Source: JBBITW01 sp037440525 (GTDB lineage: Bacteria; Desulfobacterota; BSN033; UBA1163). Taken from it: a stretch of 11,161 nt of DNA. The DNA lies in contig JBBITW010000121.1 in NCBI GenBank assembly GCA_037440525.1, positions 1-11,161 of the forward strand, in the 5' to 3' direction. The notes below the pieces were generated by a model. It saw nothing but the letters and a program-made list of their open reading frames with translations, had not been told where the DNA came from and ran no database searches. Made by a program: the position numbers and the translations under genes. Positions 1 to 4,764 of this stretch are shown one piece after another. Positions within the stretch are counted from its first letter, which is position 1; each line of letters opens with the position of its first letter.

Positions 1-4
1 AGTT

Positions 5-130
5 TAGCAATAATGATTAATACCCTGAAAATGCTTGTTTTTCTTTTAAGCGATTTAAGCAATCTAACTTTTCATTGTCCGCATTCGAAGGGTTTGGAAC
101 CCTACCTCCCCAGTCATTTCAAGACTTTTC
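5..130 (+). repeat. Dispersed repeat, copy 1 (one end of a MITE-like element, upstream of rpsT)
   Basis: This stretch matches 7481-7606 over about 125 bp with only scattered substitutions and 1-nt indels. The longest exact blocks are 15-37 against 7491-7513 (23 bp) and 87-114 against 7564-7591 (28 bp). It contains a perfect small hairpin, AGGGTT-TGG-AACCCT (89-103). In copy 2 the homologous segment is the right half of an element with terminal inverted repeats. The left half of copy 1 would therefore lie before base 1 of the window. No coding sequence is visible in it. The similarity is seen directly; the mobile origin is inferred. Confidence 0.85.
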
Positions 131-132
131 AT

Positions 133-152
133 AGGGTCTCTATGGAGACCCT
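133..152. other. Perfect 8-bp hairpin upstream of rpsT
   Basis: AGGGTCTC (133-140), loop TATG, GAGACCCT (145-152). It lies between the repeat and the candidate rpsT -35 box, whose first base overlaps its last. There is no T-tract on either side, so it does not look like an intrinsic terminator. It could be a protein-binding palindrome or a remnant of the repeat's end. Its function is unknown. Confidence 0.5.
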
Positions 153-181
153 TGACACAAACTAAATTAAAATGTTAAAAA
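152..181 (+). promoter_or_regulatory. Candidate sigma70-type promoter of rpsT
   Basis: There is a perfect -35 TTGACA at 152-157. After an 18-nt spacer comes TAAAAA (176-181, 4 of 6 to TATAAT); an alternative with a 17-nt spacer is TTAAAA (175-180). This would give a leader of roughly 50 nt before the TTG start at 241. The -35 is convincing and the -10 is weak. Confidence 0.45.
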
Positions 182-227
182 AATCAATAATTATCCATTT
201 TAAAGGGATAAGGAATAAATTATATTT

Positions 228-243
228 GGGAGGTATTATTTTG
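228..243 (+). promoter_or_regulatory. Ribosome binding site deciding the TTG start of rpsT
   Basis: GGGAGG (228-233) lies 7 nt before TTG at 241-243. The upstream in-frame ATG at 172 has no Shine-Dalgarno sequence and would add 23 residues not found in S20 proteins. Confidence 0.85.
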
Positions 244-516
244 GCAACCCATGTCTCAGCAATAAAGAGAGCAAGGCAGAATGAAAGGAGGAGGCTTCGA
301 AATCTCCATATAAAATCTACAGTAAAATCTTATATAAAGAGAGTAAGAGAGGCAATTGAAAAGAAGGATATTGAAGGGGCTGAAAAGGCACTGCATAAGG
401 CCATCCCAATTATACAGAAGGCCCATTCAAAAGGTGTTTTACATAAAAATACTTCTTCAAGAAAGATCTCACGTTTAACCCGAGTGGTTAATGCGCTTAA
501 GGCCACTACCCCCTGA
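241..516 (+). CDS. rpsT: 30S ribosomal protein S20
   Basis: S20 is a primary binding protein of 16S rRNA in the 30S subunit. The 91-residue product starts MATHVSAIKRARQNERRR, the usual S20 beginning (M-A-x-H-x-S-A-x-K-R-x-R-Q), and is rich in Arg and Lys in long helices, as expected; E. coli S20 has 87 residues. The start codon is TTG, chosen because of the GGGAGG sequence 7 nt upstream and the family N-terminus. E. coli rpsT also starts with UUG, where the weak start is tied to autogenous translational control, so the same control is plausible here. The gene converges on holA with 19 nt between stop codons and no clear terminator. rpsT next to holA is a common bacterial pairing. Confidence 0.95.
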   Translation: MATHVSAIKRARQNERRRLRNLHIKSTVKSYIKRVREAIEKKDIEGAEKALHKAIPIIQKAHSKGVLHKNTSSRKISRLTRVVNALKATTP

Positions 517-535
517 AATTTTTGAATCAGATTCT

Positions 536-1579
536 TCACTCCTTTTTTTGAAATGACGCCGGGTTATTCGCTCGGCAGAGATCGATAATCAATTTTTCAA
601 TTAAAAGATCCTTAGGGCCTCGACCTTTCTTTATAGCTAAATCTGTTTGATGACATTTTAAAATGCCCTCTATAAGGGAGGATTTGGAAAAATTCCTTCC
701 CTGTTCAACCAACTTCCTAACGTTCCATGTCTTCATTCCAATTTCATTCGGAGCAAATTCTTCACCTCTTTTTGAAGAAATCGTCTCTTTTACTTTCCAG
801 ATATTCCAATACTGCTTGGCCATCATACTTAAAAGAAGCGGGATAGGGTCATCCTTCCTTTTTGAGACCTCCTCATCCTTCCTGAATTGAATAGACTTTG
901 ATTCCAATGCCTTATCCAAGACCCGAAGGGCCCTTTCAAGGTTTCGTTCACCAATGGCGTCGGTTAAATCAAAAATAGTGCTCAACCTAACCTCTGATAC
1001 GATCTCTTCAATGTCAGCGAGGCTTATCATCCTTTTCTGGCCAACATTCAGTATGATCTTCTCCATATTATTTTCAAGATCATTAAGGTGATCTCCAACC
1101 ACATCAATCAGGTAGTCTATCGCCTCCGCTGTAATGGTTTTCCCCCTCTCTTCAATCCTCCTTCTAATCCATGAAACAAGAGCCTTTCCTTTAAGCCTCT
1201 GGAATTCAACCACCTTGCCAATTTTTTCAATCTCCTTGAAATATCTTTTCCATGGACTTGCTGTATGACCGCAAATCACAAGACAGGTTGTATTTGAAGG
1301 TGTTCGTATGTAATTTAAAATTCTTTCGATCGAATCTTCACTCAATTGGTCTGCCTCTTTAATAAGGACGAAACGATAACGAGAAAACATGGGAAAGCTC
1401 TTTGCAGTTTGAACAATCTCCTGACCTGTATTCTCATCGCCACGAAAGATATGAAGATTCAATCCCCTCTCCTTTTGAGATAAGACCCGATCGAGCAGAT
1501 CTTCTACCTCTTTCTCAATCAGAAAACTTTCAGCCCCGTAGAGAAAATAGATAGGGTAAATATCTTCTTGCCTCTTCAT
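536..1579 (-). CDS. holA: DNA polymerase III subunit delta
   Basis: HolA is the delta subunit of the clamp loader; it opens the beta sliding clamp and works with delta-prime and tau/gamma. The 347-residue length fits the family (E. coli 343). The N-terminal domain opens with PIYFLYGAESFLIEKE (9-24), the non-ATP-binding Walker-like fold start of delta. SFPMFSRYRFVLIKEAD (61-77) and VVGDHLNDLENNMEKI (160-175) are typical family blocks, and the C-terminal collar domain follows from about 210. A charged stretch of about 17 residues (228-244) sits where most homologues have a short turn before the 'PL' helix. The ATG at 1579 has no obvious Shine-Dalgarno sequence, but the N-terminus fits the family. 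The gene is divergent from the lysine aminomutase gene (82-nt spacer). In many Gram-negatives holA directly follows leuS-lptE; here EF-P genes intervene. Confidence 0.93.
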   Translation of the reverse strand: MKRQEDIYPIYFLYGAESFLIEKEVEDLLDRVLSQKERGLNLHIFRGDENTGQEIVQTAKSFPMFSRYRFVLIKEADQLSEDSIERILNYIRTPSNTTCLVICGHTASPWKRYFKEIEKIGKVVEFQRLKGKALVSWIRRRIEERGKTITAEAIDYLIDVVGDHLNDLENNMEKIILNVGQKRMISLADIEEIVSEVRLSTIFDLTDAIGERNLERALRVLDKALESKSIQFRKDEEVSKRKDDPIPLLLSMMAKQYWNIWKVKETISSKRGEEFAPNEIGMKTWNVRKLVEQGRNFSKSSLIEGILKCHQTDLAIKKGRGPKDLLIEKLIIDLCRANNPASFQKKE

Positions 1580-1586
1580 AAAACTA

Positions 1587-1615
1587 AATCTACCCTATGC
1601 TAATATGAGAATCAA
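1587..1615 (-). promoter_or_regulatory. Weak candidate promoter of holA
   Basis: On the minus strand, TTGATT (1615-1610) is followed after 17 nt by TAGATT (1592-1587). Each box matches 4 of 6 consensus bases. Transcription would begin close to the ATG at 1579, giving a very short leader, in line with the missing Shine-Dalgarno sequence. The evidence is weak. Confidence 0.22.
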
Positions 1616-1620
1616 GTCCT

Positions 1621-1648
1621 TTTACTTTTAGATACCAAGTGTTATATT
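1621..1648 (+). promoter_or_regulatory. Candidate promoter of the lysine aminomutase gene
   Basis: TTTACT (1621-1626), a 16-nt spacer, then TATATT (1643-1648), 13 nt before the ATG at 1662. It lies in the 82-nt divergent spacer, the only place a promoter for this isolated plus-strand gene could lie without entering holA. The boxes are imperfect. Confidence 0.35.
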
Positions 1649-1661
1649 TTAATAAAGAGAA

Positions 1662-2699
1662 ATGGAATATTGGCAGAAATCCCTTTTCGAAAGCATAACT
1701 AATCTGGAAGAACTGGCCAAACTCTATCCTGTTGACCCTGAATTGCTGAGGCCTGTTATCGATCGCTATCCCATGAGAATTTCTTGCTATTATCTGAACC
1801 TCATTAAGAAGGCTGGTGATCCCATTTGGCGTCAGTGCATTCCTGATGTCCTCGAATTGGAGGATACTTCACTCCCTGTTGATCCACTCTTTGAGAAGGA
1901 ATTTTCTCCTGTACCTGGACTCATCCACCGCTATCCTGATCGGGTTCTGTTACTGGTCACATCCCGTTGCCCAACCATCTGTCGATTCTGTATGAGAAAG
2001 AATCTCCTAAGTAACAAAATTTTCTTAAATATGAATAACCACATGGAATCCTCTCTAAATTATATAAAGGAGACACCTTCTATAAGAGATGTGATTCTCT
2101 CAGGCGGTGATCCTCTCATGCTATCAGATGAAGAGCTTGAAGAACTCCTTATAAATTTGAGAAAGATCTCCCATATCGAGATTATAAGAATAAATACAAG
2201 GATTCCTGTCACATTACCCGAAAGGATTACTTCTAAACTCTGCCAGATGCTTAAGCGATTTCACCCCCTTTATATAAATACTCATTTCAACCATCCATCA
2301 GAAATTACACCACAATCCTCAATGGCCTGTATTATGCTCGCAGATTCGGGTATTCCCCTCGGAAACCAGACTGTATTGCTAAAAGATGTAAATGATAAAT
2401 TAGAGGTGATGAAGGAACTTTTTCAAAAACTATTAACCATCAGGGTAAAGCCATACTATCTCCACCACCTGGACCTTATAAGGGGAACATCTCACTTTCG
2501 AACAACTGTTGATCAGGGCTTAAAAATCATGGCAGGACTAAGAGGTTATACCTCTGGCATTGCAGTTCCCTACTATGTCATTGACCTCCCAGGTGGTAAA
2601 GGAAAGGTTCCAATCCTTCCTGATTATATGAAAAGGGAAGGTAAAATTCTATATTTAAAAAATTATCTTGGTGAGGTAGTGGAATATCAGGGTGAATAA
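1662..2699 (+). CDS. epmB: Radical-SAM lysine 2,3-aminomutase, probable EF-P beta-lysylation enzyme (EpmB/KamA-like)
   Basis: It probably converts L-alpha-lysine to beta-lysine with a [4Fe-4S] cluster, SAM and PLP. The radical-SAM CX3CX2C motif is Cys103, Cys107, Cys110. SGGDP (147-151) is the SAM-contacting block. Arg112, Asp271, Asp308 and Lys315 (in DLPGGKGK) align with clostridial KamA Arg134, Asp293, Asp330 and the PLP lysine Lys337. At 345 residues it is close to E. coli EpmB (342) and shorter than clostridial KamA (about 416), lacking KamA's C-terminal cysteine-rich tail. The C-terminal half reads more like KamA than E. coli EpmB. It lies tail to tail with epmA, 3 nt apart, with efp beyond; no ablB-type acetyltransferase is nearby. 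Context therefore argues for EF-P modification rather than osmolyte synthesis. The enzyme family is sure; the EpmB role is inferred. Confidence 0.85.
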   Translation: MEYWQKSLFESITNLEELAKLYPVDPELLRPVIDRYPMRISCYYLNLIKKAGDPIWRQCIPDVLELEDTSLPVDPLFEKEFSPVPGLIHRYPDRVLLLVTSRCPTICRFCMRKNLLSNKIFLNMNNHMESSLNYIKETPSIRDVILSGGDPLMLSDEELEELLINLRKISHIEIIRINTRIPVTLPERITSKLCQMLKRFHPLYINTHFNHPSEITPQSSMACIMLADSGIPLGNQTVLLKDVNDKLEVMKELFQKLLTIRVKPYYLHHLDLIRGTSHFRTTVDQGLKIMAGLRGYTSGIAVPYYVIDLPGGKGKVPILPDYMKREGKILYLKNYLGEVVEYQGE

Positions 2700-2702
2700 A
2701 TA

Positions 2703-3626
2703 TTAAAGTTCTTCAGGGCTAAAGGCTAATACTTCGTCAATCGTATCGGCATTTAAAAAGATCATGACCAATCGATCAATACCCAGGGCTATTCCGGCTG
2801 ATTCGGGCATATATTTAATTTCGGCTAAAAATTTCTCAGGTATCGGATAAACAGGCTTCCCTCTCAAACGGCGATATTCATTTTCTTCATGGAAACATCT
2901 AAGCTGTTCTTCAGGGTCTCGAAGTTCAGAAAATCCATTTGCAAGCTCGATACCCCCAATATAAAGCTCAAAACGTTCTGCAATTCCTGGATCATCCTTT
3001 CTCAGGCGAGCTAAAGCCCTGCGCTTCGATGGATAGTCATAAATAAACACTGGTTTCTCTATCCCCAACCTCGGTTCTATATCGAAGACCATAATCTCAT
3101 CAAACAGACTTCTCTCCAGAGCCTCCATCATTGAAATCCTTCCATACTGTTCAAAGGCCTCTTTAACCTTAATCCTCTTCCAGGGAGATGATAGATCGAT
3201 AACCTGATTTCGGTATTGAATCCTTTCTCCGTAACCATTATATTTGGCTATGTGCTGGAATAGGGCCTCGCACTCCTCCATTAGATCCATATAATTACTC
3301 TCTGACCTGTACCATTCAAGGAGTGTAAATTCAGGGATATGGCGATTTCCTCTTTCTCCATCCCGCCAGCATCGGCAGATCTGGAAAATTCTCTCATATC
3401 CTCTGGAGAGTAACCTTTTCATACAAAGCTCAGGAGATGTATGGAGAAACCATGAACCTGATGGCAGGGCATCGATATGAGACTCAGGGGCAGGTGCAGG
3501 GATTCTATGAGGGGTCTCAACTTCGAGGTATCCACTATCAGTAAAAAAATTCCTTATGCTCCTTATAATCCCTGCTCTTTTATGAAGGGCATTCTTACGC
3601 CTAACAGGGAGCCAGTTTTTCCTCAC
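2703..3626 (-). CDS. epmA: EF-P--(R)-beta-lysine ligase (LysRS paralogue)
   Basis: EpmA (GenX/PoxA/YjeA) activates beta-lysine with ATP and transfers it to a lysine of EF-P. The product is a class II lysyl-tRNA synthetase catalytic core without the anticodon-binding domain: 307 residues from the preferred start, against 325 in E. coli. Motif 1 is FFTDSGYLEVETP (27-39). Motif 2 runs about 81-107, with FQICRCWRDGE and PEFTLLEWYR. Motif 3 is GIALGIDRLVM (278-288). Ala280 in motif 3 matches E. coli Ala298, where true LysRS has Gly; I recall this residue being linked to beta-lysine preference. GTG at 3626 is preferred because AAGGA lies 8 nt upstream and the N-terminus then matches E. coli (W-x-P, 14 residues from Trp to the KRA block). 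An upstream GTG at 3659 would overlap efp by 29 nt and has a poor ribosome site. The gene follows efp by 4 nt. Confidence 0.93.
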   Translation of the reverse strand: MRKNWLPVRRKNALHKRAGIIRSIRNFFTDSGYLEVETPHRIPAPAPESHIDALPSGSWFLHTSPELCMKRLLSRGYERIFQICRCWRDGERGNRHIPEFTLLEWYRSESNYMDLMEECEALFQHIAKYNGYGERIQYRNQVIDLSSPWKRIKVKEAFEQYGRISMMEALERSLFDEIMVFDIEPRLGIEKPVFIYDYPSKRRALARLRKDDPGIAERFELYIGGIELANGFSELRDPEEQLRCFHEENEYRRLRGKPVYPIPEKFLAEIKYMPESAGIALGIDRLVMIFLNADTIDEVLAFSPEEL

Positions 3627-3639
3627 ATACTTATTCCTT
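3627..3639 (-). promoter_or_regulatory. Ribosome binding site favouring the GTG-3626 start of epmA
   Basis: On the minus strand AAGGA (3639-3635) lies at the end of efp, and its 8-nt spacer contains the efp TAA stop. Ribosomes ending efp could restart directly on epmA, which suggests translational coupling. Confidence 0.65.
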
Positions 3640-4194
3640 AACCCTGGTTGAATACTCACCGCTACGGGTATCTACAGTAATCAACTCTCCCTCTTCGATA
3701 AATGGGGGGACACGAAGTATATATCCTGTTTCTACGGTTGCTGGTTTGTAATCGGCCTTTGATGTATCACCTTTAACCCAGGGCTCTGTCTTAATAACCC
3801 TTAAATTAACAAAATTTGGAAGCTCAACACCAATGGCCTTCTCCTTGAATAAAAGGACCTCGACATTTAGATTTTCTATGAGAAAGTTTTTTGTTTCTCC
3901 CAGGACTTCCTCTTTAATCACAATCTGTTCATAGGTTTGATTGTCCATGAAGTAGTAATTATCACCTTCCTTGTAGAGAAATTGCATTGGTCTCTCTTCC
4001 AGGGAAGCAGGCTCAAATGTGTCTCCTTCACGATATGTCCTATCGATAGTCAATCCTGTAATCATGTTGCGAAGTTTTGTCCGATAAAGGGCCTGTCCCT
4101 TTCCTGGCTTAGAAAATTCAAAGAAAGTAACAATGTAGGGTTCATTGTCAATTGTAATCTTCAACCCTTTTCTAAGATCAGAAGCCGAATACAT
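3631..4194 (-). CDS. efp: Translation elongation factor P
   Basis: EF-P binds between the ribosomal P and E sites and speeds peptide bond formation at consecutive prolines. The 187 residues match the family (E. coli 188). Domain I has the beta3-beta4 loop FSKPGKGQALYRTKLR; its tip lysine is Lys32, equivalent to E. coli Lys34, the site of beta-lysylation. The mid-protein block YYFMDNQTYEQI and the C-terminal VDTRSGEYSTRVKE are family signatures. GGAGG lies 4 nt before the ATG. It sits 42 nt after lptE and directly ahead of epmA, so ligase and substrate are cotranscribed. The PGKG loop with a lysine tip, rather than an arginine, agrees with the EpmA/EpmB route and not with rhamnosylation by EarP. 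No epmC hydroxylase gene is present in the window. Confidence 0.97.
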   Translation of the reverse strand: MYSASDLRKGLKITIDNEPYIVTFFEFSKPGKGQALYRTKLRNMITGLTIDRTYREGDTFEPASLEERPMQFLYKEGDNYYFMDNQTYEQIVIKEEVLGETKNFLIENLNVEVLLFKEKAIGVELPNFVNLRVIKTEPWVKGDTSKADYKPATVETGYILRVPPFIEEGELITVDTRSGEYSTRVKE

Positions 4195-4236
4195 AGAGCC
4201 TCCACTTTCCAGTTATTCTAAATGAAATTCTTTAAA

Positions 4237-4749
4237 TCAAAAATTATAAAAAAAACGATTTCGAATTCTTTCTGCCATGAACCTTCCTAAATTCTGGATT
4301 GCCGAAAACTTATTCGATTCACTCAAAAGGATATTATAAGATGTTCTATACCACCTGCTCTCGGAGAGGTCTCTTTCAATCCATATAATCTCCCCTGTCC
4401 TCTTTCTAAGCTTCAAATCTATAACAACATAGGTCTGATATTCCATTGCAATACCTGATCGATCATAAGATGTTGAGTAAATATTAAATGACTTAATCAC
4501 TCCCTCAAGAATAGAATCCGCCTCTTCCCGATTTACCACCCTGATTCTTCGGTCTTGAATAAACTCCCTTAAAAAACCCTGTGTAAAAGGGACTTCAATC
4601 CCTGGTTCATATGTCTGATTTGAAAATGTAGGGATAGCAATAGAAGTGATATCAGGAGGAATATGTGTCTCTTTGCCTACCATTTTATAACCGCAACCTG
4701 AAAATATTAAAACATATAAAATGAAAATTGCTTGAATATATCTTCTCAT
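4237..4749 (-). CDS. lptE: LPS-assembly lipoprotein LptE
   Basis: LptE is the outer-membrane lipoprotein that plugs the LptD barrel and helps insert lipopolysaccharide into the outer leaflet. The 170-residue product begins with a lipoprotein signal: two Arg, a hydrophobic stretch, then FSGC with Cys19 as the lipidated residue. Phe at -3 is a slightly atypical lipobox. The mature part has the family pattern CGYKMVG, IAIPTFSNQTYEPGIE (37-52), then ADSILEGVI (77-85), a beta-sheet-rich centre and a C-terminal amphipathic helix (about 146-165). It starts 15 nt after leuS stops, with GAGGA inside that gap. The leuS-lptE pairing is widespread in Gram-negatives, which supports the call although the family is poorly conserved. 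Confidence 0.88.
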   Translation of the reverse strand: MRRYIQAIFILYVLIFSGCGYKMVGKETHIPPDITSIAIPTFSNQTYEPGIEVPFTQGFLREFIQDRRIRVVNREEADSILEGVIKSFNIYSTSYDRSGIAMEYQTYVVIDLKLRKRTGEIIWIERDLSESRWYRTSYNILLSESNKFSAIQNLGRFMAERIRNRFFYNF

Positions 4750-4764
4750 TTAATTCCTCTATCT

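Noticed and set aside
172..240. Upstream ATG extending rpsT by 23 residues
   Set aside because: It has no ribosome site, the extra residues are unlike S20, and TTG at 241 has a strong Shine-Dalgarno sequence and the family N-terminus.
517..549. GAATCAGATTC followed by a T-tract as an rpsT terminator
   Set aside because: The two arms leave a 1-nt loop, which cannot form a hairpin, and the T-tract is part of the holA 3' coding end.
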